NCBI GenBank assembly: GCA_947168815.1 | Contig: CAMVNG010000001.1 | Coordinates: 1-64,000 of the forward strand | DNA length: 64,000 nucleotides | Direction of reading: 5' to 3' | From: an uncultured bacterium | Lineage (GTDB): Bacteria > Patescibacteriota > Gracilibacteria > Absconditabacterales > Absconditicoccaceae | Part shown: positions 8,776 to 18,906 of the stretch, in pieces | How positions within the stretch are numbered: the first letter of the stretch is position 1 | Layout: every line of letters starts with the position of its first letter | The notes under the pieces: model-generated | The model's input: the letters and a program-made list of their open reading frames with translations, nothing else | What the model was told of the DNA's origin: nothing | The model's database searches: none | Position numbers and translations under genes: made by a program

Positions 8776-8808
8776 GGCAGCTATGTATTTTACTAGCTGT
8801 CTTTTTTT
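8776..8808 (+). terminator. terminator of the 8331 gene
   Basis: GGCAGCTA / TAGCTGTC stem followed by seven Ts. Confidence 0.8.
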
Positions 8809-8873
8809 ATTCCAAAATTGGATTAATTTAAAACTTTCATTACAATTAAAGTGTTTAGAAAGTTAACTCAGAT

Positions 8874-9485
8874 ATGGAAAAACATAATCTTTCAGAAAAG
8901 TTAATTATTGGTCCAAAAGTAAAACAAACAAAATCACAAGAATTACTTGAGAACTTAAAGAATGTTTCTAATGAAGAAATTGATGATTTTTCTGATTCAG
9001 TAAAAGATAGAATTGCACCAATAGAAAAGAAAATGAAATTAGAAAGAATAATTGAGAACTTCACAAAACGTCACGTAAAAGTAGAAGAAAATACTACTAT
9101 GAATGATATGAAAGGAACAACTGTTCATGCAAATATCCGATGACAACATTTCGATTATTTCATCTCTGATGAAAATTATCCTTACAATAAAATAAACTTT
9201 AAAGAAATAGTAGAAAATCAGTGATATAATTCAGCAGAAATAGAAAAAATGATGGTTGGTATTGTTAAATATCTTATGTCATACGATATAGGAAAAGAAG
9301 ATATTTATCCAGGTTCAGAATATGTTGAATCAATAAAAAAAGCATTAAGATTAGACTCACGATACCGATTAAGAGATAAAAATTACAAAGCCAATTACAC
9401 ACTAAACTGTGAAAAATGAGGATTTTCTTTCGTTGATGCAGAAAAGAATAACTACAATGCAAAATTTCTTTTAAAAAGTAGATAA
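8874..9485 (+). CDS. unknown 203-residue protein (code 25)
   Basis: The standard-code frame stops at 9143, but code 25 carries it to TAA at 9483. Residues 1-70 are charged and helical (SEKLIIGPKVKQTKSQELLENLKN), probably partly disordered. The C-terminal half is more globular (HFDYFISDENYPYNKINFKEIVE). CGA appears three times in aromatic surroundings (DS-CGA-Y-CGA-LRDKNYKANY), which would make more sense as Trp. No family is recognised. It shares a bidirectional terminator (9489-9518) with the convergent gene at 9532. Confidence 0.7.
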
Positions 9486-9488
9486 AAA

Positions 9489-9518
9489 AAGAGGATAAGT
9501 CATTCACCTATCCTCCTC
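9489..9518. terminator. bidirectional terminator between convergent genes
   Basis: GAGGATA / TATCCTC stem, with T tracts available on both strands. Confidence 0.65.
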
Positions 9519-9531
9519 TCTTAATCTTTTT

Positions 9532-10227
9532 TTAGTTTTCTTCTTTCTTCTTTTTTCTAAAGGGTACGTCTGTTATGTCCCAAATGAAGTCAAGGCAGAT
9601 ATCACGCTCCTTTTCAAACACCTTCTTATTCAATGCTGAGAATCCATAACGAATAAAGAGCACGATTGCAAGAACGAAAATGAGCACACCTAAGTTCATA
9701 ACCCAATGCCTATTATCAACATCGATATAGAACCTACCTCCTTTTGCATACATCTCCTTCAACTCTTTCACACTACCATACCTACTCTTGTAGCTAGCAT
9801 CAAACTTAGTAAGCGTTCTTAGCGGATATGATTTATTCTGATAATAAACCATAAATCCAGCTTTCGTCCATTGAATCTCTACTTGATTAGTAACCTTGTT
9901 TCGTCCATCATAAACATCTCCATCTTTAAACTGAAGCATCTTACTACGGAACTTAACGGTACAATCAGGGAAGGTACGCTCTACATAGCCTCCATAATCC
10001 TCATCCTGAATCAAATAGAAACCATGCACTTTTTTAACTGACACTACCTGAGCCTCTGGCTCAATATGCTGCTTATCACCAGTTACATAGTGAACATAGT
10101 AAATTACACAGCCTACAGCAAGAAGATTGAATCCTGTCAGGATAAGTTCCATAAGAACAAATCCAAACCAACGAGAAGTCGCAACTGCAACTTTCCTACA
10201 TTTCTCTAAAAGTTCCTTTGTTTCCAT
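9532..10227 (-). CDS. two-span membrane protein with extracytoplasmic beta domain, UGA-free class
   Basis: A 231-residue protein. One membrane span lies near residues 20-46 (FGFVLMELILTGFNLLAVGCVIYY written in parts) and a second near 178-197 (WVMNLGVLIFVLAIVLFI). Between them is an approximately 130-residue domain rich in beta strands and aromatics, resembling the layout of DUF3592 proteins. The C-terminal tail is strongly basic (RKKKKEEN). Promoter TTGTTT-N17-TAAACT (10258-10286) and the leader AAAACAGATACAAAT precede ATG. No internal UGA; stop TAA. The membrane domain architecture resembles that of the recoded genes at 19462 and 20122, but the codon use does not. Confidence 0.75.
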   Translation of the reverse strand: METKELLEKCRKVAVATSRWFGFVLMELILTGFNLLAVGCVIYYVHYVTGDKQHIEPEAQVVSVKKVHGFYLIQDEDYGGYVERTFPDCTVKFRSKMLQFKDGDVYDGRNKVTNQVEIQWTKAGFMVYYQNKSYPLRTLTKFDASYKSRYGSVKELKEMYAKGGRFYIDVDNRHWVMNLGVLIFVLAIVLFIRYGFSALNKKVFEKERDICLDFIWDITDVPFRKKKKEEN

Positions 10228-10376
10228 ATTTGTATCTGTTTTTTGTTTCTTAAAAGTAGTTTAGTAAAACAGCAAATAAAAAACAAGAGGTATTTATAAA
10301 AAGTTTTCCTAAACTATCTCTTGTTTTAAAACATAGTAATAGCTATAACTTCTTAAATAATAAAACTCCATCGAAT

Positions 10377-10484
10377 ATGAAAACAAAAAAAGACAACTAC
10401 GGTTCTGGTAAGAAATTACCATGGCATTTCGACAATGAAGATGGATTTTATCCAAAGCGTATTCCTCCTATTATGAGGCTCTAA
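10377..10484 (+). CDS. 35-residue small protein, UGA-free class
   Basis: ATG to TAA encodes a basic, Pro/Gly-containing peptide (MKTKKDNYGSGKKLPWHFD...). Its glycines are GGT and GGA. A terminator (AAGCAGAAT / ATTCTGCTT, 10487-10513) begins right after the stop. Its upstream region overlaps the promoter area of the divergent gene at 10227. There is no homology to go on; coding is supported by the terminator placement and the intact frame only. Confidence 0.4.
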   Translation: MKTKKDNYGSGKKLPWHFDNEDGFYPKRIPPIMRL

Positions 10485-10579
10485 ATAAGCAGAATGTTTC
10501 TATTCTGCTTTTTCAATTCAAAAAAATCAGCAGAAAATCCAACATTTCAAAGAATCTATATTTTTTGTCTAAAATTTAT

Positions 10580-10607
10580 TTGACAAATAATTTTTTTTTC
10601 TTATACA
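10580..10607 (+). promoter_or_regulatory. promoter of the DNA polymerase IV gene
   Basis: TTGACA-N16-TATACA, followed by an A-rich leader (AAAAAAAACAAAACCA). It shows that recoded genes use the same promoter type as the UGA-free ones. Confidence 0.65.
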
Positions 10608-10637
10608 AATAATTGTTTATCAAAAAAAACAAAACCA

Positions 10638-11717
10638 ATGCCAAGAATCGTATTTCACATCGACGTTAATTCAGCTTTTTTATCCTGGTCAGCTAAACAA
10701 GTTTTAGAATTAGGATATAAAGTTGATATTAGAGATATTGTTTGTGTAGTAGGTGTAGAAGAAATAAGAAAAGGATTCTGCATTGCCTGTTCAATACCAG
10801 CAAAAAAGTTATGAATCAAAGCTCCTATGAGAATATCAGATGCAAGAAAAATTTATCCAGGATTAAAAGTAGCTCCTCCAGATTATGAATATTATAAAAA
10901 ATGTTCAGATGAAATGATGGATATTCTTAAAAAGAAATTTGAACTCTTTCAACAATACTCTATTGATGAATGCTTTGTAGAATACACAGAAGAAATGCAA
11001 GAAACCTATGGAGATCCAGTTAAAGTAGCAAATGAAATAAGAGAATATATCAAAAAGAAATGCTGATTTACTGTCAATATTGGAATCTGAAATAATAAAT
11101 TTCTAGCAAAAATGGCTTCAGATTTTAAAAAACCTGATAAAGTGCATACCCTTTTCATAGATGAAATAGAAACAAAACTCTGGCCTCTTCCCATAAAAGA
11201 CCTTTTTGGTTGCTGAAGAGAAACAGAACCTAAATTAAAAAAACTCTGAGTACAAACCATTTGAGATCTAGCGAAATTAGATAAAGCAGTTCTTAAAGCA
11301 AGATTATGAAATCAAGGTGCAATGCTTTCTGATTTCTCACATGGAATAGACAATTCAAAAGTAGAAAATAATTACAATGATAGAAAATGTATTTGAGCAT
11401 CATCAATCACCAAAGTTGATACCAAAGATAGTAATTTTATTTATAGCTTTTATGAAGGATTTGCTGCTGAATTAGCCATAGCTTTAAAAGACAGAAATCT
11501 TGCATGAGATAGAGTTACCGTACACGTAAGATACACTGATTTTTCATATAAATCTCATCAAAGAAAACTCAATAATCCAATTAATACTCCAGAAGAATTA
11601 TATAATTATGCCATTGAACTCTTTAATGAACTCTGGAATAAACAAGAAGTAAATCTTGTAGGACTAACCATTTCATGACTACAAGATGCTAAATTTAAAC
11701 AAAATGGATTATTTTAA
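10638..11717 (+). CDS. dinB: Y-family DNA polymerase (Pol IV, DinB/ImpB type)
   Basis: A 359-residue protein. The N-terminus IVFHIDVNSAFLSW carries the first metal-binding Asp, and QQYSIDECFVEY carries the catalytic SxDE motif near residue 115. The little-finger part follows (GIGNNKFLAKMASDFKKPD, then GCGRETEPKLKKLGVQTIGDL, a helix-hairpin-helix). The enzyme copies damaged templates with low fidelity. The canonical Y/F steric-gate environment after HIDVNSAF is present. Glycines are mainly TGA. It lies just upstream of a methyltransferase gene, 46 bases away. The family is secure; the symbol is by family only. Confidence 0.9.
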
Positions 11718-11763
11718 GAAAAAAAGTATATATGCAAAAATCAGCTTTAAAAAAATAAATGAC

Positions 11764-12513
11764 ATGGATTTTCGAGAAGAGAAATTCAACTGATTAAGTG
11801 AAATATATACCAAATATAGACCTTCATATGCCACAACAAGCATTGAATATGTTTTAGAAAAAATAGAAAATTCAATTCAAACTATTGCTGATATCTGAGC
11901 ATGAACAGGAAAACTTTCAAAAGCATTTCTTGAAAAAGATCTTCAAGTATATGCCATAGAACCTCATAAAGAGATGCTAGAGCAAGCAAAAAAAGAGTTA
12001 CAAAGTTATCCTAAATGTAAACCCATCCAAGCAACTGCAGAAGATACAACACTAGAAGATACTTCAATAGACCTCATCACTATAGGTCAAGCCTTTCATC
12101 GATTCAATAATGCAGCCTTCAAAAATGAAGCAAAAAGAATTCTTAAAAAAGAAAAATATATTGCAATTTTCTATAATAATTGAGACAAAACTTCAGATCT
12201 CATACAAAAAATTCATGAACTCAGTAAAGAATATTGTCCACTATACAAAGGCTCAAGCTGATGATTAGAAAACCAAGAAAAAATATTTAAATCATTTTTC
12301 AAAACCTACGAAAAAAAAGTTTTTCCAAATAATTATTCTCTCACATTAGACGCTTTTTTATGATTAAATTTCTCAGCATCCTATGCTCCAAAAAAATGAG
12401 ATAAAAACCATGAAATCTATCATGAGAAGTTAACTACTCTCTTCAATCAATATTCAAAAAAAGGCATATTAACCATGCCTAATAATACAATTTTAAGATT
12501 TGGGATCCTCTAA
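11764..12513 (+). CDS. class I SAM-dependent methyltransferase
   Basis: A 249-residue protein with motif I IADIGAGTGKLSKAFLE near residue 40, an acidic post-I position (VYAIEPHKEML) and SIDLITIGQAFH near residue 105. The next codon is CGA (12100-12102), in the place where this family has the near-invariant Trp of AFHWF; this is the best single piece of evidence for CGA=Trp in the window. The rest matches the family (EAKRILKKEKYIAIFYNN). The methyl acceptor is unknown. Its last bases overlap the convergent NUDIX gene by four bases. Confidence 0.88.
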
Positions 12514-12938
12514 TTTTTACGATATTTTCAAAGATAATTTTCTTTCCATTTTCTAATAATCTCCTTATCAGTACTGAAAGTTAAATGCTCCTCCACTTCA
12601 TCAATAGGAAATTTTAACACCTGAGACACATCATCAATTGCTGTTTTTTCTCAAACTTCAACAACATCCATTGCAAAATAATGCACTTCGCAATCATTCA
12701 TCACTCAACGTCCTTCTCTAGAATAATAAGATATTCAAACTTCTCATAAAATCTTTCCTTTTACTCAAGTTTCCTCCAAAGTCTCTCTTAAAGCTGTTTC
12801 TTCCAAACTTTCTCACTCCTCGCAATGTCACTTAGGAAGAGAATAATCAGGATTATCTCTAAGTGATCTATAAACAACATAAATATTTTCTCAATCACAT
12901 AAGACTCCTCAAGCCTTTAATCTTTTTACACGTTCCAT
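12510..12938 (-). CDS. NUDIX hydrolase
   Basis: A 142-residue protein with a full Nudix box, GHCEEGESLEETALRETLEE followed by TGV, matching GX5EX7REUXEEXGU. The signature glycines are partly TGA, so the box appears only under code 25. The family hydrolyses nucleoside diphosphate-X substrates: oxidised nucleotides, diadenosine polyphosphates or capped RNA ends. A C-terminal WKENYLGKY tail follows. The leader is A-rich (TATAAAAAACAAAA) without a Shine-Dalgarno. Its substrate cannot be predicted from sequence. Confidence 0.9.
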
Positions 12939-13168
12939 TTTTGTTTTTTATAGCTAATAAAATGCGACTCATAACTACAAAAATGATTATATAAAACATA
13001 CTAGCACATTTCAACAATAGATTTTCGTCAAAAATAGCATAGGTATAAACTTCTCTTTCGCACAAAAGAGTAATTTTTTCATCATTTTTAAAAAAACTTA
13101 ATTTTTTAATTAAAATCTATTGAAATTTAAAAATAAATACTTAATTTAATATTAAATTTAAATTTATA

Positions 13169-13180
13169 TTCAGTACTGAA
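13169..13180. promoter_or_regulatory. palindrome at the antitoxin start, probable autoregulatory operator
   Basis: TTCAGTACTGAA is a perfect 12-bp palindrome whose last A is the first base of the ATG. Phd/YefM antitoxins bind palindromes at their own promoters. The position fits, but binding is inferred. Confidence 0.5.
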
Positions 13181-13395
13181 TGATTACAGATCAATGTGTA
13201 TCAGTAACAGATCTCAAGAAAGACATGAATGCAATCATAAAAGATCTAAAGAGAGAAAAAATCATCTTCGTAAATAACACACCTGTAGCGGTATTAATGG
13301 ATGTAAGAAAATATGAAAAAATATTATCTGAGAAAGATATCCTCTCAATTACTGTTGAACCAAAGTTTCCAAAAAAATTAGCTAAAAGAAAATAA
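13180..13395 (+). CDS. Phd/YefM-family antitoxin
   Basis: A 71-residue protein starting MITDQCVSVTDLKKDMN, then KIIFVNNTPVAVLMDVRKYEKIL. The pattern 'S.tdl....n.ii.......i.v..n..p.avlm....ye.l' is the Phd/YefM N-terminal DNA-binding fold. It ends in a basic tail (KFPKKLAKRK), possibly the toxin-binding part. A 12-bp palindrome at the start codon suggests autorepression. The next gene, 31 bases downstream, could be the partner but is no recognisable RelE, Doc or YoeB toxin. Confidence 0.75.
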   Translation: MITDQCVSVTDLKKDMNAIIKDLKREKIIFVNNTPVAVLMDVRKYEKILSEKDILSITVEPKFPKKLAKRK

Positions 13396-13426
13396 TAAGA
13401 TTCTTTAGATAAATGTAATATTACTT

Positions 13427-13708
13427 ATGAAAAACTACGTATCATTACAAGAAATCATGGAAATCTATTGTCTAGCTCATCACACCGCTGATGAAATTGT
13501 AAAAAAGTACTGCACTGATAAGTACAGAGATGAAAAAGACGTTTATGTGAAGTTCTCTGAATTCCACAACGTATATATTACAAGGTTTAACCCATCATTA
13601 TTCCCTTGAGAAAACAAAGAAGCTAATATTCTAACTGAAGCTTTCTCAGAACCAATAAGATGTAAACAAAAGAAATTGAAGAGATTAAATATGGTATGTA
13701 TGAAATAA
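13427..13708 (+). CDS. unknown 93-residue protein next to the antitoxin
   Basis: MKNYVSLQEIMEIYCLAHHTADEIVKKYC starts a helical N-terminus; the C-terminus is basic with two cysteines (RCKQKKLKRLNMVCMK). A single in-frame TGA (13607-13609) is read as Gly and carries the frame to TAA. It is likely co-transcribed with the antitoxin, with a terminator at 13724-13755. A toxin role is possible from position only. Confidence 0.55.
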
Positions 13709-13723
13709 ATAACACATAACAAA

Positions 13724-13755
13724 AAGTCTGGTCTGAATTAAGGCCAGATTTTTTG
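13724..13755 (+). terminator. terminator of the antitoxin operon
   Basis: AAGTCTGG / CCAGATTTTTT hairpin. Confidence 0.75.
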
Positions 13756-13808
13756 TATTTTTAAAAAAATCATAATATAATTAAACATCCTTTAAATAAA
13801 CAAAAAAT

Positions 13809-14846
13809 ATGATAGAAAAAATAAAAAATTATATAGCTGAAACCATCGAAAAGGCCATCTGGCTTTATAAAACAGATGATAAATACAGAAGCTTAATTAA
13901 GGGTATTACAATAGTTGCCATACTAGCAATATTAAATTTTTATTGAATTTACATCTTCGATAAAGTAAGTATAGATTTAAAAGGATTATTTTATACAACA
14001 ACAATTCGAGGTCTCGTCTGGTTAGCCGCAACAATCCTCTTTACTCTTCTTATGATTCCGCATGATCGTATTGAACCAGACATTGATAAATTACCTAAAA
14101 AAGTTGGTAAAGCTAAAGTCGTTATAGAATATACACCACCTAAATGAATATCTCCAAGTGAGGCATGACTCATTTATTATCTCTATTGAGAACGATCAAA
14201 TTTTGAGTGTCTACTCTACAAACGAGAGTCCGAATGACTAATTACAAGAAAAGAAGATGACATAAGTTGACACAGTATGATTATAAGAAATGAAGAATTA
14301 AAATATAATGTTCCTAAATATGAAAGAGAATTCCGAAACGAAGTCTTCTGAATAGAACATAAAGAGAGAGTTTCTGAACTCCAATTAAAGAAAAGAAAAA
14401 TAATAAAAAAATCTCAAAATTCACTTCTAAAAAACTGTATAGAGAAAGGACGATTAATAGGAGAACCAATAAAGAAAAAAGAAGAACAACAAAATAAAGC
14501 TGATAGTAATGAAGATCCAAACTCATGACGTATAGCACTTACTTTAATATTATTTGGATGTATGATTTTCCCTAGTATAATAATAGTTTTAATAGCCCTA
14601 TTTTTTATATACTATTCAACTGCAACAAGTAATCGTGTATATCTATGAAATCTTAAAAGAACAGAAAAATGAGATGAAATATATGCACATCTAATCTGAT
14701 ATAAATACTTTCTAGAACACTGTGAAGAAAAACAAATGAAAAAAATTCTTAAAGATGATCCAAACTTTAAAGATAAAACAATTCCATATATGATAGCACT
14801 TAGAATGGACCGAAAATTCTTAGATAAAGAATATCTTAAAGCATAA
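13809..14846 (+). CDS. DUF2207-like membrane protein lacking the usual extracellular N-terminus
   Basis: A 345-residue protein with a membrane span near residues 28-45, a second at 59-75, and a cytoplasmic winged-helix-like part (PPKGISPSEAGLIYYLYGE). A double hydrophobic segment lies near residue 243 (LTLILFGCMIFPSIIIV). The conserved DUF2207 end follows: YKYFLEHCEEKQMKKIL...TIPYMIALRMD. Compared with the full-length relative at 61220-62998, the long extracytoplasmic N-terminal domain and poly-Gly tail are missing. At 14223 a CGA aligns with a Trp (TGG) of that relative (LLYKxESEGLI against LLYTWIAEGVI). The function of DUF2207 proteins is unknown. Confidence 0.7.
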
Positions 14847-14921
14847 TTTTTCTAAAGTTTTTCTTTTGAAATCGATATAAATTTTCCTAAACTATGAACA
14901 ATTAGTTTATATGTTCATTGT

Positions 14922-17801
14922 ATGAAACTCTTCTTTTTTGATACAGAAACAACTTGAACAATGCCTTGAATGGATCGCATCATCCAATTCTGAGGTATTT
15001 TTTGAGAAATGAATGAAGAAGATTTTTCTTTTACACAAGAACAAACAATAAATCAATTAATCAATGTAGATATTCCAATTCCATACGCAGCAACCGCCGT
15101 TCATGGTATTAGAAATGAAGATTTAATTGGATACGATTACATAGATAAATATATCTATAAATTCTTAGCTCTCTGTTTAGAAGCAGATTATGTCATAGGA
15201 CATAATGTTTCTTTTGATAAAGCAATGCTTGTAGGAGAAGCAAAAAGACTCTGAATTCCGTTTGATGAAACAAAAGTACAACGGGTTGATACGATGAAAC
15301 CATCAACAGAACTCGTAAATTGAGTTTGATGAAAATGGCCTAAACTCACAGCACTTCATGAGTTCTTATTCTGAATAGGATTTGATTGAGCACATGATGC
15401 CATGGCTGATATAACAGCAACAAAAGACTGTTTTCTTGAACTTTGTAAATCATATCAATTCTATGAAAATTGAAGATTCAAAGATATGATTAGAAGAGAA
15501 AATAAAAACATAGATAATCTTCCATCATGTAATGAACTCTATAATAAAATATCAGAATCTTCTCCATATAAAGAAATAGCAAGAGAAAAACGAAAAGAAA
15601 ATCCTGAAGCATTAAAATTATTATTAACACTTTGAAACTGAAAAAGATCAGTTTTTCTTACCTGAAAAGCATGAACAGGTAAATCTACTCTTATGAAAGG
15701 AATTATTGCTTCATGTGAATCAAGAGATATGCATCCTATAATTCTAGGTTCAACAGGTATCTCAGCTTTAAATATAGGAGGACAAACCATCCATTCCTTT
15801 TACGCTATGTGAAAAGATAGTATCTACTATAAAGATCAAGCAAAATTAAGGAAAGTCAGACTTTCTAAAGCAAAAGTAGAACTTATTAAAGCTGCTCCAT
15901 TCATCATAATTGATGAAATTTCTATGGTCCATTCAAATACCATAGATGTCATAGATAAAGTAATGAGAAATTACTTATGAATAAATAGACCATTCTGATG
16001 AAAACAAATGCTTTTTGTTTGAGATATTTATCAACTTCCTCCTGTATGTACTGAAGAATGGATAAGAGAATTTTCAGATAAATATCAATCTGAACGATTC
16101 TTCCATTCAGATGTTTTTAAAGAACTTCAATACGATGTAATTCAACTCGCTATTAATTACAGACAGTGAGACGATAAACAGCTTTCAAATATATTAGATG
16201 ATATCAGAGATTCAAAAATAACAGAATCAGATATAGCTTATCTCAATGATTGTCGCTATCATGAAGTAAGTGAAGACGCAACCGTTCTCTATACGCATAA
16301 AAAAGATGTAGCTCTTCATAATCAACAAATGCTCGCATCTCTTCCATGAAAAGCATCAACAATTATAGGAGAAACTCGAAAAAAATTTCCAGAAAATATG
16401 AAACCAAGTAATGAAGAAATTGATATCAAAGTCTGAGCTAAAGTAATGATGGTGACTAATGATCCAAAATGAAGATGGGTAAACTGAAGTATTTGAGAAG
16501 TAATAGCATTAAACCTAGATGAAATAAGACCAAACATTGTAGTAGAAATTGATTGAAATGAATATGAAGTAGAAAAACATGTGCGAAGATACGCTCCAAT
16601 GAAAATGAATGAGAAAGGAAAATATGAAGAAAAAACTTTAGGAACGTATTCTCAATTTCCATTACAATTAGCATATGCCATTACTATTCATAAATCACAA
16701 GGATTAACTTTTGAAGAATGTATAATGAATATTGAAAATGTATTTGTATGAGGACAAGCCTATACAGCACTTTCAAGAGTTAAATCTTTATCATGATTAA
16801 AAATTTTAGGTAAAGTAGATCAATCAAAACTCTATTTTGATTACAGAGTTGAAAGCTTTAAACAGATCATAGCTATTAATAAACTCTGGGATAAAATCAT
16901 TTCATATTTACCACATCCAGATCTTTGTACAACCTATACAAAAGTAGAATATAAACCTGAAGACTGATTAGTAGTTTGCCATTGTTATGATTACTATCCA
17001 GTAATTTCATGAGATATTCAAAAATTTCATGATGCAATTTGTAGAAAATATAGAGAACTCTTAAATGAACAAGATATCGATTTTGTTGTAATAGAAGAGA
17101 AAAGAGAAAACATAGTTCCTATACAATGAATCTGATGATGATTATGAGAAGTAGACAAAGTAGTCATGAAGCCTGTCAAGGTCTGAAAACAATTAGATAA
17201 TGATAATCTTCTCAAAAAACTTAAAGCTTTAAGATTAAAACTAGCAAAACTTGAATGATTCTGATTTAAAATCTATATGGTAACTTCAAATGAAACACTT
17301 GAATTAATTGCAAAACATAAGCCAACTACCCTAGAACAACTAGCTCAAATTAAAGGATTCTGAGAAGCTAAAGTAGAAAAATATTGAGAATATTTCATTC
17401 AAACAGTAATAAATGCAGGATACTGAGAAAGTGATTATAACGAACCTGAATGAACCAAAACTTCATCTAAAAAAGAAAAAAAGAAGTCTTCATGAGAAGA
17501 CTATAACAAAGAACTCTATAAGAAATTAAAAATTAGAAGAACTCAATTAGCTCAGAAAAATTGAGTACCTCCTTTTATGGTATTCCATGATAAAACCCTA
17601 AAAGCTCTTGCATGAATTAGACCTAAAAGCAAAGAAGAAATGTTAGAAATAGATGGAATTAAGGAAGCTAAATATGAAAAATATTGAAAAGAAATGTTAG
17701 AAATTATCGTAGAAGAAGATATTAATTACGATGAAATCGATATTAAACACGAAATAAAACCAGGGAAAGACTACTTTAAAGTAGATGATGATCGAGGATA
17801 A
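14922..17801 (+). CDS. DEDDh exonuclease - Pif1 helicase - tandem HRDC fusion
   Basis: A 959-residue protein in one frame under code 25. Residues 1-165 form a DnaQ-like 3'-5' exonuclease: FFDTETTG (ExoI DxE), GHNVSFDKAML (ExoII) and GAHDAMADITAT (ExoIII, H and D). Residues 230-650 form a Pif1-type SF1B helicase: Walker A LTGKAGTGKST, Walker B IIDEISMV, VGDIYQLPPV, and AYAITIHKSQGLTFEECI with ALSRVKSL. The tail has two HRDC-like helical domains (LRLKLAKLEG...TTLEQLAQIKGFG and LKIRRTQLAQKNG...SKEEMLEIDGI). A single chain could unwind and trim DNA, probably at replication or recombination intermediates. CGA at 16584 sits where bacterial Pif1 proteins usually have Trp. Confidence 0.9.
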
Positions 17802-17808
17802 AAATAAC

Positions 17809-17836
17809 TTGATATTCATCAATGAATCAAGATACT
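17809..17836 (+). promoter_or_regulatory. promoter of the zinc-ribbon gene
   Basis: TTGATA-N16-GATACT, immediately behind the helicase stop codon. The leader AAAACAAAAAAACAATACA follows. Confidence 0.5.
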
Positions 17837-17862
17837 AAGCAAAACAAAAAAACAATACAACT

Positions 17863-18159
17863 ATGATAAAATGGCTAAAAGAAATCTTTAACAAAAGCCA
17901 AGAACAAAAATGTGAACATAACTGGAAACTTGAAGAACCAACCATGAATTTTGGTAATTCTTTTAAAATGTGGGAAGGTCCCATGTACGATTACTGCACG
18001 AAATGTGGAGAACGGAGACCCCATCCAGAATGTAGGCACTTGTGGTTCTTAGCACCCGATGACGATGAAAAAGTTGAATTTACCGTCAACGGAAAGAAAA
18101 TGGTACGAACCGCCGTTTGTGGAAAATGCGGTGCATCAAAGTATGAGGCGCTTAAATAA
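17863..18159 (+). CDS. small zinc-ribbon-like protein, UGA-free class
   Basis: A 98-residue protein with CEHNW near residue 17, CTKCGERR near 46, CRHLW near 57 and CGKCG near 87, so four to six cysteines sit in paired CxxC / CxH positions typical of zinc ribbons. In CTKCGERR one Arg is CGG and the other AGA. Arg is the usual choice there, so CGG reads as Arg in this gene. No internal UGA; stop TAA. It is flanked by its own promoter and a terminator (ATGAGGCG / CGCCTCAT, 18143-18175). Nucleic-acid or protein binding is possible; no family is recognised. Confidence 0.7.
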   Translation: MIKWLKEIFNKSQEQKCEHNWKLEEPTMNFGNSFKMWEGPMYDYCTKCGERRPHPECRHLWFLAPDDDEKVEFTVNGKKMVRTAVCGKCGASKYEALK

Positions 18160-18175
18160 AACGCCTCATTTTTTT
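18143..18175 (+). terminator. terminator of the zinc-ribbon gene
   Basis: ATGAGGCG / CGCCTCAT stem followed by seven Ts. Confidence 0.85.
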
Positions 18176-18183
18176 ATTTATAC

Positions 18184-18212
18184 TTGAATTTAAATCACTG
18201 CTTCATTAGAAT
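18184..18212 (+). promoter_or_regulatory. promoter of the 18258 gene
   Basis: TTGAAT-N17-TAGAAT, about 45 bases before the ATG. Confidence 0.55.
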
Positions 18213-18257
18213 GACGATGTCCGAAGAGGACGCAAAAATATATATATAAAAACCTAA

Positions 18258-18776
18258 ATGAATACTTATTTTAAAGAATTGGCTGAAGCCTATAAGGTTT
18301 CAACCTCAACAACCGTGAAAAGCGCTCTTTATGACGCTATAGTAAGTTACTCTAAAACTTATCGTGGAGATTACTCTTGCTATGACATGGATATGTTTAC
18401 AACACTTTACAAGTGTGCGTCAACTCCAGCTCAACGCAAGGATGCATTAAATCAAATGTATGCGATTATCGTTGACCCAGCTCTTCACTACGATGAGCTA
18501 GTGGAAAACTTCAAGGAGTTTTTCTCTTTGAATGAAGTACTTGCAAACGATGACATCGACCAATTTGATAATACATGCTATTATTTCCTCAAGAAATTTA
18601 GAAAACAATACGTAGAGTCAAAAGTATTCGCTAAGGCTGGTATGAACGATTTTACACCAGACGTACCAGTTAATGATGCAAAAGGCTACCTAAGACAAGC
18701 CATCGACCTTGTATTAAAATCAGGATTTAAGCTTGAATGCTACCTTATAGCTGAAGCGTATGCAAAAGAAATTTGA
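18258..18776 (+). CDS. unknown 172-residue helical protein, UGA-free and ending in UGA
   Basis: A soluble, mostly helical protein (MNTYFKELAEAYKVSTS...) with no recognised family. It has no internal UGA and ends ...AEAYAKEI-UGA at 18774-18776. A terminator hairpin (AAGCTGTGAG / CTCACAGCTT) begins seven bases later. If UGA were Gly, the next in-frame stop would be a TAG near 18930, beyond the terminator and inside the next gene, so the mRNA would have no stop. UGA must therefore be the intended stop. Codon use also differs from the flanking recoded genes. Confidence 0.75.
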   Translation: MNTYFKELAEAYKVSTSTTVKSALYDAIVSYSKTYRGDYSCYDMDMFTTLYKCASTPAQRKDALNQMYAIIVDPALHYDELVENFKEFFSLNEVLANDDIDQFDNTCYYFLKKFRKQYVESKVFAKAGMNDFTPDVPVNDAKGYLRQAIDLVLKSGFKLECYLIAEAYAKEI

Positions 18777-18782
18777 GCTAAG

Positions 18783-18810
18783 AAGCTGTGAGAACCCTCA
18801 CAGCTTTTTT
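18783..18810 (+). terminator. terminator directly behind a UGA stop
   Basis: AAGCTGTGAG / CTCACAGCTT stem with six Ts. Its closeness to UGA 18774-18776 fixes the end of the gene. Confidence 0.85.
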
Positions 18811-18906
18811 CTAATACACAAAAAAATAGATTTCGACTTGCATTTAACAACCATTTACATAGATTTTTTAGCATAAAAAGCTTTAAGAATGTAATTGATT
18901 CAAATT

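Noticed and set aside
10638-11717. Several short separate genes, as a standard-code reading would suggest
   Set aside because: With TGA as Gly there is a single full-length Y-family polymerase. The same holds for SecA, Tex, Pif1 and the surface proteins.
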